A DNA stretch of 64,000 nt from Ciborinia camelliae (GCA_025890175.1 JANPYM010000001.1:833187-897186), one strand, 5' to 3'; counted from the first letter of the stretch, positions 45,851 through 58,567 are shown. The notes: a model not told the origin generated them from the letters alone. Translations and numbers: made by a program.

Positions 45851-48800
45851 TTAGAGCTCGCTCTTGCCTTGAGAATTTGCCTCAACCCAGGCCTTAACAT
45901 CCTCTCTATCTCTCTCAACCCAAGCGCTCTTTGCCCTAATACTATCCAGACTTTGTGCCAGACCCTGGTCAAAGCCCTTGGTACTCCTCTCCGAAAAGAA
46001 CTTTTCAACTCGCTTCAGATTTTGCTCGCCGGTGAAGCCCGATGTGCAGATGTTGACCATCGTTCCTAACATAGATAAACCGGCTGGTAATCGTCGTGTA
46101 AGTTCATCCCAGTTCTGCGTCATCCAAACATACAACGCCTCGACACCTTCTGCGTGAGTTCTAAGCCCGCTAATGGGGAGGTAAATATCTTGTTCTTTGA
46201 CTTCACCGCCGAATGGTAAAGCGAGAGTTTGCTTGATCAATTCCGGATCTCTGGCTCGTCCTAGAGCACGGAGAGCAGTATTACGTTCGTCGCTGTTTGT
46301 GGAGTTACGGTAGGCACCCAAGATGATGTCATACTGTAGAATGTTAGCTACTATCTATTATCTATTGCCTTAAACCAGCTTAACATACCTCTTTCTGGCC
46401 ACCGTTCTTCAAGACCATGGCATAAACACTACCACGAATATTCGGGTGAATAGCACATTTATCACCTTCGGCAAACTTAGCAAACATATCTTGTGCGGCT
46501 CTAATGATGACCTTGTCGCCAGATGAACCAGCACTGCCGAAAAGCATAGCTTTGAATTGTTGCAAAACATGCTCATCGCTATCCTTGAACTCCCACCCGA
46601 ATTTATGGGAATTTTCGCTAACAAGTTCTCTCTGGAAGGACTCAAGTCCATCTCTGATCTTCTTGTCCTCAAAAATCCAAGCAGTTTGAATACTACCCAA
46701 GCGGGCGAGGATTTCGGTCCAGACAACAAACTCGGTTTCACTGGTGAAACCCTTGAACAAGTTTAGAACACCAGAAGTCTTCTGGTACCCAGCTGAAGCG
46801 AGAGCTCCTGCATCTGCGATCATTCCTGCACGATCTTCGACGCTTAGCAATCCTTCCTTGGCAGCCTTTCCAAGCTTTTCGAGTCGTTCCGGAGTGTATG
46901 ATGTTCGATAGATGCTAGTATGGTTTGCATTTAGCTTGAAGAAATCTGCAGGGACCTTGATAGTCTCTTCTCGCGTGGACAGTACAAGCTCCTCATCGAC
47001 ACCGCTCTTGGTACGGAGACCCAAGAAAACAGGGTACAAAACTTCGTCCTCTTCAGGCTTGACGTCCGCTGTTCGCAGGAAACGATTTTGCTTGACGTGG
47101 ATGCTCTTTCCATCTTCATTCTCAGTCACACTGACAACAGGATATCCAACACGTTTTGTCCAGATATCCATAACTGCTGAAACATCCTTACCACTCGCCT
47201 TGCTCAATGCATCCCAAAGGTCACCGGTTTGTGTGTTACCGTAAGCATGCTTTTTCAGATATTGGCGGATACCCTCCATAAACACATCTTCTCCCAAATA
47301 GCTTGCAATCATACGAAGAACACAAGAGCCCTTGGAATATGAAATAGCGTCAAATATCTGGTTGACTTGATCGGCTCGCTTGACTGGTACTTCAATTGGA
47401 TGACTGCTTCGTATGGAATCAAGACCAAGGGCGCTTTGAAGGTTATCTGTCACATAGTTTTGCCATACCTTCCATTCTGGATAGAAGATGTTGCAAGAAT
47501 ACCAAGACATCCAGGTCGCGAAACCCTCGTTAAGCCATAAACCATCCCAGAAATCCATCGTCACCAAGTTACCGAACCATTGATGAGCCAACTCATGCTG
47601 AACAACTTCTGCAACTCGTTCCTTTGTGGAAGCACCGCTGGTCTTTTCGTCGAACATAAGGTCGACGACACGGTAAGTAATCAGGCCCCAGTTCTCCATG
47701 GCACCAGCGGAGAAATCTGGAATAGCAACCATGTCCTATAAACCGAGTTAGAATATGTGGAATTGAAGAAATTACAAGAACTTACCATCTTTGGCAGAGG
47801 AAATGGGCTATCGAAGGTTTTCTCATAGAATTCCAGGGTTCGGGCTGCAAGATCCAATGAAAATCTTCCATGCTCGATGTCCTGATTTGGAGGAGCATAA
47901 ACCCTGACCGGGATTCTGAATTTGTCGGTTTCAACATAGTTGAGTTCTCCAACAATAAAAGCTAGAAGATAGGTCGACATTTGGGGCGATTTGTTGAACT
48001 TGACAGCCTTCTTGTTTCCCTCGACCTCGGTCTCCGAAGCAACATCCATGTTGCTTAAGCAGGTGAGGTGCTTGTCCGCGACCAAAGTGATTGTGAATTC
48101 TGCCTTCAGAGCAGGTTCGTCGAAACAGGGGAACGCTCTTCGGGCATCAGTCGGTTCCATTTGGGTCGTTGCCAGAACACCCTCGGATCCATCCGCATTC
48201 TTGTATGTTGATCTGTAGAAACCTGCCATCTTGTCGTTGAGCTGGCCAGTAAACTTCATCTCGATTTGTGCCTTTGTCCCTTTTGGGATCGTCTGCTCAA
48301 AGGCAACCTTGGTGGTTTGGTCTCCCTCATTGTAAGAGACATCTGGAGTGGAGCTATTGCATGTTAGATTTGACGCGGAGATATCCTGTATGAATCATTT
48401 CTCGGTCAGTTACTGACCTGATGGTTTCAGATCCGGAGGTGACCTTGGTACTGTGTATCTCAAGTTCTAGAGTATTCAAGGAAATAGAAGTGGTATCCTC
48501 AGCAACATCTAAATCGATTATGACGGTACCCTCGTATGTACATTTCTTGAAGTCCGGCTCTAACTTGAGGTCGTAGTGTCTTGGAATAACATTGGCTGGC
48601 AAAATCTCTCTTCCCTTGGTAATATCCATCCCCGCACTCTCTACCTCATCTCTAGCATGCACACCTCTACACATATTGTGTCTTCTGTATGAACAATGGC
48701 GGATTGCTGAAGTTCTTGAAGGAGTATTTCGGAAGCTGTTCGATAATTGAGGACGATTTATTGAAGGGTGAAATCTAAAGTTCAGTAATGGTAAGCTTGT

Positions 48801-49115
48801 GGATACGGCTAAAATAATAGTAAATGAGTCGAGATCAAAATGTTAAGGTTGGGCTTGCCTCGATTACTGGTTGGGAGGATCACGAGGGTAAATATTGAGA
48901 GCATGTACAATGAATGGAAAGAGCCACTCGGGATGAAAGAAATGGCGGGGTATAACATACAATGAAGCTGAGCTTCGATATGAACTAATTGAAAGGCTTT
49001 GAAAAGTTCTGCGGACAGCTGGCAGTCTTCTTTGTGCTCTACTTAAGGAAAGGAAAACACTGGCAGGAGGCCGAGTAAAAGACGATGTAAGGGTATTGGA
49101 GATACGCATTGACAT
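45851..49115 (-). CDS. M1-family zinc aminopeptidase (Aap1/Ape2-like), with mitochondrial presequence form
   Basis: Five exons by my model: 49115-48961, 48774-48418, 48353-47786, 47735-46389, 46333-45851; 969 aa. The enzyme removes N-terminal residues from peptides. The exopeptidase motif GAMENWG is at 371-377, zinc site HELAH at 407-411 with the third ligand Glu430 18 residues later, and the C-terminal ERAP1-like helical domain runs to the end. The first about 100 residues are rich in Arg, Ser and hydrophobics without acids (MSMRISNTLTSSFTRPPASV, later RAQRRLPAVRRTFQ) and look like a mitochondrial presequence. A second start at 48629 (MDITKGREILPANV) would give an 869-aa cytosolic form, matching yeast Aap1 in length. 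The long first intron (186 bp) may hold an alternative start region. Catalytic region certain; exon 1 less so. Confidence 0.9.
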
Positions 49116-50271
49116 CGAAATAGGAAGTGAGAGTGAGGATAGAAATAGTAGCTATAAATATGCTATCACTACTTCACCACTAGATATGCCGTACTAGGTA
49201 GGTATGTACAAATATGACACACACCAACACACCACCTTTGCAATCCCACCTGGGCAGAGGAAGGAACGATCGAAACCTTGGAACGACTAGGAAGGAACTA
49301 CTCAACAATGCGGAAGGTGGGGTCTTCTGCTGCTGGGTCTTCCAAAAACTTTGGTGAATGAGAGTGGCAGGTAGAGTGGCAGGCAGAGTGGAAGATTTGG
49401 CTGAGTGACGTGAGTGACCAGGTGATGCCTCAGAAGAGAAAGATTAAAGGTGGGAATAGCACCTGTCAATTTCACTAATGCGAGTGAGACTGTGAGATTA
49501 GAGTAGGTCAGAGTGGCACTATGAAAAGGGTACCGGTAGCACACCAATTGACTCGAGGAAAGTAAGGAATGCCTTTTTTTATACAAGGATATATTCGAAA
49601 ATCTTCAAAAATTCATTGCAAGGTCATAAAGTCCACCTGGGCATCTATCGACTTGCTTTTTTGGGTGTAGTTACATTAAGGCGGTGAAGTAGATGTGACC
49701 ACATTAGACCACATTAGACCACATTAGACTAGTGCTCCAATTATCGTTACACAAAATCTTTTTTTCTCGTCCCTCTTCTCTTCTTCCCTCATCAAGCAAC
49801 TTAAACGGTTCGAACAGCATTATATCGATTTTCTTCTACGATGTGTTGACGTGCTCCAATATTTACTGTTAAAGTTTACTTTGGTTGTTGCAAGAGGAAG
49901 ATTTACAACCACCGCAAGTTTGAGGCGACCAAAAGCTTTCGAGCTATGATTGGAAGTCATAGGAAGACGGTACATCCTATTAAAACTGTCAATATATGTT
50001 TAGATACCTATCCTTTCATCTCTCGTAGCAGTTATGATCTAGGGCATTGTCTATATCTGTCAAGTCCAATCTATCATGATTTTCAAAGCTTTCAAAGCTT
50101 TCCAGGCGTCGAAAAAGTATTTTTAACAATATATATTTCATATCTTGCCATTTATTTTCGGTCAATGAAATCGGTGACCCTTTATTTGAAGCTTCCTATT
50201 ATCGTACCTTCATATTGTGCTCCAGCCTTTGACAGCAAACCAGGTACCGTTATCCTTTATTATCCTGCATT
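49116..50271. other. Intergenic between aminopeptidase and DPH4
   Basis: About 1.15 kb with no supported gene. It includes the aminopeptidase promoter and a short tandem repeat with three copies of ACCACATTAG at 49698-49730. ORFs at 49302-49586 and 49946-50271 are low-complexity or antisense to DPH4. Confidence 0.45.
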
Positions 50272-50814
50272 CTATGCATCTGATCCCTTATCGTCCGGCA
50301 GATCGTCCATTACACCAAAAAGAACCTTGAGCCAAAGACTGCATCCCTTACACCCAACACTGATCTCGCCATCTTCAGCCGCCTCCTCCAAATCTTGCTC
50401 TCGAATCAAGAACCCTCGTTCATCTCCACATCTACAGCTTCTATACCATATACCATTCTCTTCTTCGACATTCAAATCATCCAAATCCACAAATTCGACG
50501 CCCGTTCGGAAAACCTCTCCTTCCTTTTGCCCAGCCCCATTTATTGAACGATTCTGCAGTCTCAACTCATTGTCATATTGCGCTCGTAATTTGGGATCCG
50601 ATAAGTGAGAAAATGCCACGGATATTTGATCGATAGTATAAATTGTTTGGTTTTGGTTTGTATGACCTCGTTCTTGACCTCGGGATTTGTCTGGATGATT
50701 CCGAAGAAGTGCTCGTCGATACGCGCTTCGCAAAGTTGCTACCGGAATATGTGTTTCATTTTGAAGGGCTGAAGGGATGTCTAAGATCTCGTAATATGTA
50801 GATGTGAAAGTCAT
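50272..50814 (-). CDS. DPH4: Diphthamide biosynthesis protein 4 (J-domain, CSL zinc finger)
   Basis: Intronless, 180 aa from the ATG at 50814; the open frame goes further up only through a GTG. The J domain (residues about 6-82) starts TSTYYEILDIP, has the HPD motif at 40-42 and ends SHLSDPKLRAQYD. The CSL-type zinc finger follows with Cys127, Cys129, Cys155 and Cys158 (YRSCRCGDERGFLI; VGCKGCSLWLKV). Dph4 (Jjj3) acts with Dph1-Dph2 and Dph3 in the first step of diphthamide formation on translation elongation factor 2 in the cytosol. The order J domain then CSL finger, and the length, match the family exactly. Low-complexity sequence is absent and nothing is broken. Confidence 0.92.
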   Translation of the reverse strand: MTFTSTYYEILDIPSALQNETHIPVATLRSAYRRALLRNHPDKSRGQERGHTNQNQTIYTIDQISVAFSHLSDPKLRAQYDNELRLQNRSINGAGQKEGEVFRTGVEFVDLDDLNVEEENGIWYRSCRCGDERGFLIREQDLEEAAEDGEISVGCKGCSLWLKVLFGVMDDLPDDKGSDA

Positions 50815-51091
50815 CGATCCATCAGATTTGATATTCGCCGTCACTGTCGTTTGCGATTCAATGAACTTTTTTTCTTCCGTCACCTAGGTCCGCTTGATGT
50901 GGGGCAAAATTTGATCGCCTGAGGCATCTGATTGTTAATAGTACCTAGTGCAGGTGGGCAGGTGGGTAGGCAGTCTTGCCCAAACTTAGCCACACAATGT
51001 ATGTATGTTACAGGGAGAGCGATGTTTTGAGAGAGAATATCTAAATGAATGGGATGATATTTGTTTCCCATTCTCAACGACTCTTATATCT

Positions 51092-52622
51092 CTAACCCTG
51101 ACCGAAATCGAGGTTGAAATCTGCAACAACTATATCTCGATGCCCATCCTCCTTTTTATCCGTTCTTGTGAAGATAGACAAGTTCTCGCTGCCTCCGTCC
51201 AACTTTTGTATCTCGATTGAAGGTTCTCCATCAAACCCAAATGCACTCCATATAACCTCAAAAACCGGTTGATCATCGTTCATTTGAGCTTTCATAATGC
51301 TGAGGCTGGAATCTGTGTTGCCGGGCAAAGCGAGATATACATTGTTTTTAGTATCAACAGCAATACTCCCTCTAGAGCCAGTTTCTGTGGGCTTGCTTAT
51401 GACTTCGGTGGGTACAGCATGTTTTGTCCATTTGCCTATTTTTATTCATTAGCTTATAAAGCTCTAGCAACACAAAATAACCAGTGATGCGGCTTTACCT
51501 GTGGATCCACGGTGATAGAGTATCCATTGCTGCTCACCCGCCGTGTTCTCTCTATTCATTGCCCAGAAACAACCGTCCCAATCCACCGCCTGTGCCTCTT
51601 GATTCAGAATTCCACTCCCCATAGGGATTTCAAAGACTCTAGCCTTGGACTCTGGCAAGATACCCTTTTCTCCTTTCCCATCGAGTACTGCTAAGGTTGT
51701 TCCGTCCGAGCTTCTCCATGTTGTGCCCACATCATCCGAATAAGCATAATTAAAATCGCAGTTATTTTCGGGTCCATTGGGTCCCACTTGCTGTTTATGC
51801 GCATCTGAATCTGTGGAAGGTTCAAAGGGGACGAAATTCCGGTAACACCACGACATATAGAGACGTGATTTTCGATAGTCAATACCATTTATATATGGAC
51901 TATTTGAAATACCGGTGAGGTGTTGTCCAATATAGGTATATTTAGAAGATTTTGCTGAGTATCGGTATAGTATATCCGATCCTAATCCTGCTCTATGTTT
52001 ACGTTAGTATAGAGTGCAGAATGCATATTGGAAGAGAATACATACTTGCCAATACGATATGTCAACAATAAATCATCATTCACATTCACAAATCGAGGAT
52101 AAGTAACCTCATCCATCAATTCATTGTGTACAATCCCAGGAAGATAATCTTGTGTTTTCGAAAACAGCGATTCATCCCATACATTTAAATCACTTCGATT
52201 CTTTTCCGTGCCCAAATACTTCAAGGTTCTATATCTCAGCCTAAATTTCTCAGCGTGACTCAAATGTCTCTCTCAAGAACAACACACCTATCGCAGTGAT
52301 GGTCAAACGCTAAATGTATACTCCCATCCGCTCTACATACCCCAATAGATATAGTATTATGGCCATCATCAGCCACCTGTTCATAGTCCGAAAACCTCAA
52401 CATATCCCAGTCCGAATGTGAAGATGCTTGGACTTTCCTTCGGCCCAAATTAATAATACAAGAATTCGTTTTCGTGGGCGCTGGGTGATCGGTATAGAAT
52501 ACTACATATTGCCATCCATTAACAGTGGTGATGGCATTTTGTTGAAAAGAATTCGCATTAATTCTATGTGTCCTTTTTGGATCTTGGCCGAGAATAGATA
52601 TGGTGGGTGGCAGGAGGCCCAT
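51092..52622 (-). CDS. BNR_4-type (Asp-box beta-propeller) protein
   Basis: Four exons by my model: 52622-52288, 52240-52046, 51992-51499, 51435-51092 (introns 47-63 bp); 455 aa. It fits the BNR_4 family: GWQYVVFYTDH, DDGHNTISIGVCRADGSIHLAFDHHCDRLRYR, VTYPRFVNVNDDLLLTYRIGKAGLGSDILYRY, WCYRNF, then NYAYSDDVGTTWRSSDG with a full Asp box (SxDxGxTW). Some BNR_4 relatives are polysaccharide lyases, but many are uncharacterised. No signal peptide is evident from MGLLPPTISILGQ, unusual for a carbohydrate-active enzyme; an upstream exon encoding one cannot be excluded in the short 5' flank. The splice sites restore family-conserved joins (HHCDRLRYR; IGKAGLGSD). Function is not assigned. Confidence 0.75.
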
Positions 52623-53217
52623 TGTGCAATTTCTTGATTAACTGATTATCGTACTTCAAGAATTTCTGGAAATCGATGTTCAACCGCAATAGATGTTTTT
52701 TCTGATATGAAGAGAACAGTTGATTCACACATGCGTTTACTGCCTATGTCACGATACTTCTACGAAACAGTGGCCTGTTCCTCGGTCACAACCGCACCAT
52801 AAAGACCCCAAATAAATATTCCACCAATCCACCGCCCTTCACACATCTACCCCCAGTCGGTTCATCAGCCCCCGAAGCATGAAAGCTTTCTACCCCGCAA
52901 CCCCGGATGAATATCCCCGACAAGCGAGAGTTGCAAATCTTTTGCAAATCATCCCTTATTGGATATTGTAACTTGCCATGGCAGAGAGGGTTCACAATCA
53001 ACCTTGACGTACTATACAGGAAGTGCCAAAAATGATAGGTAGCATGTGATGTAGTGAGTTACCATTGCAGCTTTGACAATATAGCTTGTAATGAATGAAG
53101 AAGATCGGATTGCAGCTGGGTGAATTCTTTAGGAAGGGGATATAATACCCATGGACTTCTTATCTGCTCGCAAGAACCATCTCCATATTTCATCCTTCTC
53201 TCTTTCTCGCAGTCAAA
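52623..53217. other. Divergent intergenic between BNR_4 and sugar transporter genes
   Basis: 595 bp, both genes transcribed outward, so a shared promoter region and possibly joint regulation of a sugar transporter and a carbohydrate-related protein. No convincing ORF; the minus-strand ORF 52786-53001 has no domain. Confidence 0.45.
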
Positions 53218-55471
53218 ATGATGTTCCCGACCAAAGCTCCTCGCGTCGATCGAGATGTTCTTGCCTCTTCGTCTCACTTGACCAATAAACGTGGTCCTTG
53301 GTGGCATGATCGAGGACTCCTCAAGCTCAATCTTCTCATTATGATACCATTGATGAGCGAATATGTGCAAGGTTATGATGCAAGTCTTATCAATAATGTG
53401 CAGCAGCTCAGTAGTTGGCAGAACGGTATTTAGCTTCTTTTCTTTTTCCTTCCTCTTCGCTCATTTTTATTCTGCGCCTTCTTTCTGTTTTTTCTTTGAT
53501 CTAGAACTACAGGCGACGAAGACTATTGAAGCAGCAAGGCCAAAGTAATCCAGATGGTGATTTCATTGTTCCTAGAACATTGAGAAATTCAAGTGTTTGG
53601 TAACATTGGGGGGGAAAAGACTAGGCGAGGTAGCCTAGATGAGATACTTGTTAAGGATTGGCACATTAAAGAGTTGAGCTTGGATGAAATAGAGAATGAG
53701 GCTAATGAATGGGACTTCAGAATTTCATAACCCAAAAGGTTCACTCCTAGGCATTCTATCAGCGAGTTATTGGGTGGGTAATGTGTTAGGAGTATTCTTC
53801 ATCACACCATTAAGTGATAGATTTGGAAGGAGGATAGCGATGTTTTTTGGTAGTGTGGTTGCAATACTTGGGACTGCTCTTTGTACGGGGGCCATGGATG
53901 GTGTGTTTGTTTTATTCTATGGTTTTATGTCGCTGAGGGGAGCGGTAGAGAAGGGGGAGAGAGAAAGACATTGGAATGAGAATTGATGAAAGAAAGGCTG
54001 ACGAGTTCTAAGCTGGCATGTTTATTGTCGGCAGACTTCTGCTAGGGATAGGAGGAGTGGTTGTGGGGGCGATTGGACCCGTCCTGGTAGCCGAATTGGC
54101 GTATCCGGGTAAGTTTCCCAGCTCTAAAAACCCGGGTGAATCGGGATAGAACGGGATTCGGATGAGATTAGTCGGGTAGCTAATAGTTGGTAGATCATCG
54201 TGCAACCGCAACTGCACTTTCAAATACCCAATACTCCATGGGTTCGATTATCGCTGCCTGGGTAACTTTTGGTAAGTAGCTCCTCCATGCTCTAAACGTG
54301 CTAAGAACGGCGATACTAACGGCATAGGAACTTTCCGATTGAAATCCACGTGGTCATGGCGTATTCCCTCAATATTCCAAGCCTTACCCTCTATCGCCCA
54401 AGCACTTGGAATATTCTTTCTTCCCGAATCGCCCCGTTGGCTTGTAAGTAAAGGACGCGAAGACGCTGCCCTGGATGTGCTATCCAAGTATCACGCCAAT
54501 GGAGACCGAGAAGATGAAGTTGTGCAGTTCGAATATAGGGAGATAGTTGGAACGATTGAGTTGGAGATCTCAGCAAAACAAACGAGGTGGAGTGAAATGT
54601 GGAGGGGGAGGGAAAACCAATGGAGAATGTTCATCATGATTGTGAGTCTTAATTTCCCTGCTCCATTCTCGCCAACTCGAGGCACAATGGCAGTGAAACA
54701 TATAAGAATCTGTACATGCTGATGATAGCATATAGTTCTTTGGAATCTGCAAGCAATGGTCGGGAAATGGGATAGTCTCCTATTACTTGCACACAGTAAG
54801 CACATTTCAAATATTATTCCTTCAGCCCCGCTGACAGCTTCCAGATGCTCGATGACGTTGGAATTACGACCACTTTTCAACAAACTCTGATCACAGCAAC
54901 CTCGCAAATGTTCTCCTTTGCTTGTTCCGTCGGTTTTGCTTTTCTTCCCGCTCGAGTAGGTCGCCGCCCTCTTCTTCTGTGGTCAATGGGCCTCATGTGG
55001 CTGGTCTTCACCATCATCACTATCCTTACCGGCGTGTTCACCCATACCAAGTCTAAATCCGCCTCCTATGCCTCTGTTGCCTTCATCTATTTGTATAGTG
55101 GGGTGCATAATTTGGGATGGACAGGTGCTATGATGCTCTATGTGGTTGAGATTTTGCCGTATTCATTACGTGCCAAAGGCATCTCGTTATTTTGGCTGGT
55201 CGCAGGCTTGGCGGGTGCATTCAATACCTATGTGAACCCATTAGGACTTGCAAGATTTGGCTGGAAGTTCTATTTCTTCTACGTGGCATGGATTGCTGTT
55301 GAATTTGCCATTGTGTATTTTGCTTGTCCTGAGACGAAGGGAACAAGTTTGGAGGATGTGGCACTGATTATCGAGGGGAATAATGCTAAGGTTAGCAAGA
55401 TGAATTCGGTGAAGGAGGCGGTAATTGAGAAAGAGGGAGGAACCACGGAATATATTGAGCAGACTAAATAA
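53218..55471 (+). CDS. MFS sugar transporter, lactose permease-like
   Basis: Seven exons by my model: 53218-53425, 53721-53900, 54013-54108, 54194-54271, 54328-54641, 54736-54795, 54845-55471; 520 aa. Sugar-porter signatures are present: GYDASLINNVQQL in TM1, DRFGRR after TM2, GRLLLGIGG, PESPRWLVSKGRED after TM6, GRRPLLLWSMG in the second half and PETKGTSLEDV at the C-terminal end of TM12. This is the fungal lactose/galactoside or hexose permease-like branch; the plasma-membrane substrate cannot be told. The first intron is 295 bp, much longer than the others, but joining its ends gives SSWQNEFHNPKGSLLG, which is the normal family continuity. The gene is divergent from the BNR_4 gene and may import what that gene's pathway releases (inference). 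Confidence 0.87.
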
Positions 55472-56225
55472 ATGATGCAATGGTGAGTTATGACCGGGCT
55501 GGATTTCTCTTGATTGAGTATACCTAGGCTATTCAGTCCCAGATAATTAGTAATGATGACATTACTGCTGGTACTCAATTGACCTTGTCCTATTAAGAAA
55601 TTCGAATGCTTCGTTCATCCTTCCATTATAGGTACTTGAATAGTTATCACTGATCAGAAATATCAAATTGGAATGTCCCCTCAGAAGCCAGTGATTGCTG
55701 TAGTTTTGGTATAGGTAGGTGGCACTGCGAAGCAGGGAGTTTTAATGGTGGCAACGGTGGCAGCGATGGCAGCCATGGCTAAATTCATTACCTTATGGAA
55801 GACTACCAATACTACCTAGTATTTTTTGGTATGTTTATTACTAAATTTATACTCAGGTAAGTGGATGTTAAAACTATATGATATATCAATGATGTTTGAT
55901 TACGTTGACTTTTCTTCCTGCAAAGATTGAGCTTTTTCTCCCGAGGTCATTTTCGATTTTTCTCTTCAACAACTGCATCGAGGTCTTCGCGCTGTTGACC
56001 ACTGACCATTGATCCAGGCACCAACCACAGATCACCACCTAGGTATGACCACCTGGGCAACCTCCAGCTTACAACAAATCACCATACCATACCATATCAT
56101 ATCATTACTCACTTTCATCTGAATTGAGGTTAATCTCAGAAATAATTAAATCCCTCTGGATCCTTATTAAGAGTTTCAACAAAGGTCTATTGTCTGCCTG
56201 GACAGATTGAATTTCTTTTGGAGAA
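55472..56225. other. Intergenic between sugar transporter and MND1
   Basis: 754 bp, AT-rich. It holds a GGTGGCAAC/GGTGGCAGC run near 55747-55780 and the short MND1 promoter and 5' UTR. No ORF of note. Confidence 0.45.
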
Positions 56226-56989
56226 ATGGTAAGTACCTCCACCCAATAATATCAGTGTCGGTCACCGACAAGATGTCGAACAAAATAGATGAAACCGAAT
56301 GATTAATATTTGCAAAGGCTCCCAAGAACCTACCACCCGCAGCCAAGCAGGCAAAGATTCTGGATTGGTTTCGAACCTCCATGGGAGTTTATTCTTTCAA
56401 AGAACTGGAGAAACTACTCCCATCCGTCGGATCCATCAATGGCATGCTAGTCAAAGAGTATATCCAAGCGCTCACCGATGAGAACTTGATCCGCGTTGAG
56501 AAGATTGGAAGTGGCAATTGGTATTGGTCATTTACCTCGGATGCTAAGAAGAGCAAAGAAAATATGATCAACAAATTGAAGGAGGAGGAAAATAAGTTGT
56601 TGGCTTCTATAGCGGATGCCGAACAAGATATTGAGAAAGAAATGACAAAACGTCAAGAGGACGAGGAAATGCTCCTGGACGGTGGATCAGACAGACAGGC
56701 TTTGATGGAGGCTTACGAGACTCTTGTGAAGGAGAACGATGCTCTTGATAAGGAATTGGCACTATACAGTGATAGCGATCCTGCTGAGGTCTTGCGAAAA
56801 GTGGAGGAAACCAACAAACTCAAGGAGAGCACTTTAAGATGGACCGACAACCTTGAATCGCTGGAATCTTTTCTCGTAAGCTTGACGGGAGACCGAGTTC
56901 AAGCTGGAGAAATTATGCATCGAGCATGTGGTGATGACTATGTTGTTGGGGAAGGGTTGAAAGAACTGGTGGTTCCCTTACTTGCATGA
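56226..56989 (+). CDS. MND1: Meiotic recombination factor MND1
   Basis: Two coding exons: 56226-56228 (the ATG only) and 56318-56989, with an 89-bp intron GTAAGT...TGCAAAG; 224 aa. Mnd1 pairs with Hop2 to help Dmc1/Rad51 in homologous strand exchange during meiosis. The N-terminal winged helix reads APKNLPPAAKQAKILDWF, then GVYSFKELEKLLPSVGSINGMLVKEYIQALTDENLI and IGSGNWYWSF, all typical of Mnd1. A long coiled coil (about 80-175) and a C-terminal GDDYVVGEGLKELVVP cap follow. Length is close to yeast Mnd1 (219 aa). The next in-frame ATG (56381) would remove the first about 21 residues of the conserved domain, so the one-codon first exon is preferred. MSH4, another meiotic gene, lies 36 kb away. 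Confidence 0.92.
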
Positions 56990-58567
56990 GGAAACCTCGA
57001 ATGATCGAATGTGATATGGCGGAGATGGTATTACTGGCTTGCGATTATCGCTACTCGGTCTGATCGGTCTGGCCGGTATAGCTTCATGTTTCGTTGTCGT
57101 CAGCTTCTTTGTAATATGATATCAAGGACAATATGGTCAGATATCAGATGGTATGGTTGTATGCGCATTGCATATGCATTAAAGTAAAATTTGGTGAATA
57201 ATCCGAACATTAACCTTAACCTTATTCATTCCATTACTTGAGAACCTTTTTGTTTCTCTTTGGGGGATTCTTTTTTTGGTTTTCTCCAACTCAAAATCGT
57301 GATGATACATTGATGAAACAGTTTTCATGTTACAGATATGACAGTCAGTACCAACACCCCCGCTTTCCCGCTTGAAAAATTACCCAAACCAGACGCAACC
57401 TGGAAGTGCAAGTCAAAGACAAGCTTTTTTCTAACCTTACCCATGTAGGCCAACCGAGATTTTGAGGAACCAACTATATAAAGTACGGAGTAACTACTGG
57501 ACAACAATAATGTTCACTTCGCTGGGCTGGCACAAATAATGGGACTCGGGGATTTTAACCAAAATTGTACCCCGCGCCGAGAAACCAACCATTTAGGCAA
57601 ATAGACCGATGAGATGTCACTGTGTCATATCATATATCCTCATATCCCCTTTCGTTTCCCTAAAATATCTTATTACCCTGTCGCCTTTCTTCAACTTTCA
57701 TGCAAATTGCTCGATATGGCCGAGTGCATATGGTTGAAAACGAGTCAGTGATAGTGTCATGCATAACGGATAGATGATAAAATGATAAATCATGGCAAGA
57801 TTGTTGTAAGCTGGAAATACAATACGTCGCCATGTGATTTGAAGAATGCCTAGGTAGGTACCTAGGTAACGGAAGAATTCGATGTCGAAGAAGAAAGATA
57901 TACTTACTACCGTACCTAATAGGTACAGTAAGTACCTAGGTATGCCCAGGTGTACTTTACTTTATGGTATGATCCGACGAACTACCGGTATCTGTACTGT
58001 ATTTTCGTCGCCTCACAAGATGCATGCAAGAGTAGGCACCTTTAGGATGAACGAAGCAGGCTTACCTTACGGTAGGACGACGTGGACGATGCTTTGGCTT
58101 GCTCGTAACCTTGTGCAGACTGCAGTTGATCAATTCCACGCCTAGAACCATCCATCCAGCCTTACTGTACCCAAAGTCCTCGAGGGTATCAGAGTCAGAC
58201 TTATCAAACAGTTGTATGGATGGCACAGTAGGTTACTTGTAAGACAGTGAGAGTAGCCGAAAAGCTAGGTACCGAAAGCTATTGACCTCGGGATTCCATG
58301 CTGTACCTAGTCGGTAGGTGGGTAGGTATTTGCAGTACTATTGATTATTGTACAATGTAAATTGTAATGATAATATCTAACTTTCATGTATGAAGTAGGT
58401 AGGTATCTACAATCTATTGTAAGTCTCTACCTATTAGGTACATAGAGGTACCTTACTACCTACCTAAGGTTTTCAAGGGTCTTACATATACTAGGTAACA
58501 ATAGTCTGATACACCAGACCCGACATATACACACCAGGATATACTATGTAGATACGAAGTATATATC

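Noticed and set aside
57882..58145. 87-aa ORF starting MSKKKDILTTV
   Set aside because: It spans the TACCTAGGTA intergenic repeat, has no domain and no splice or conservation support.
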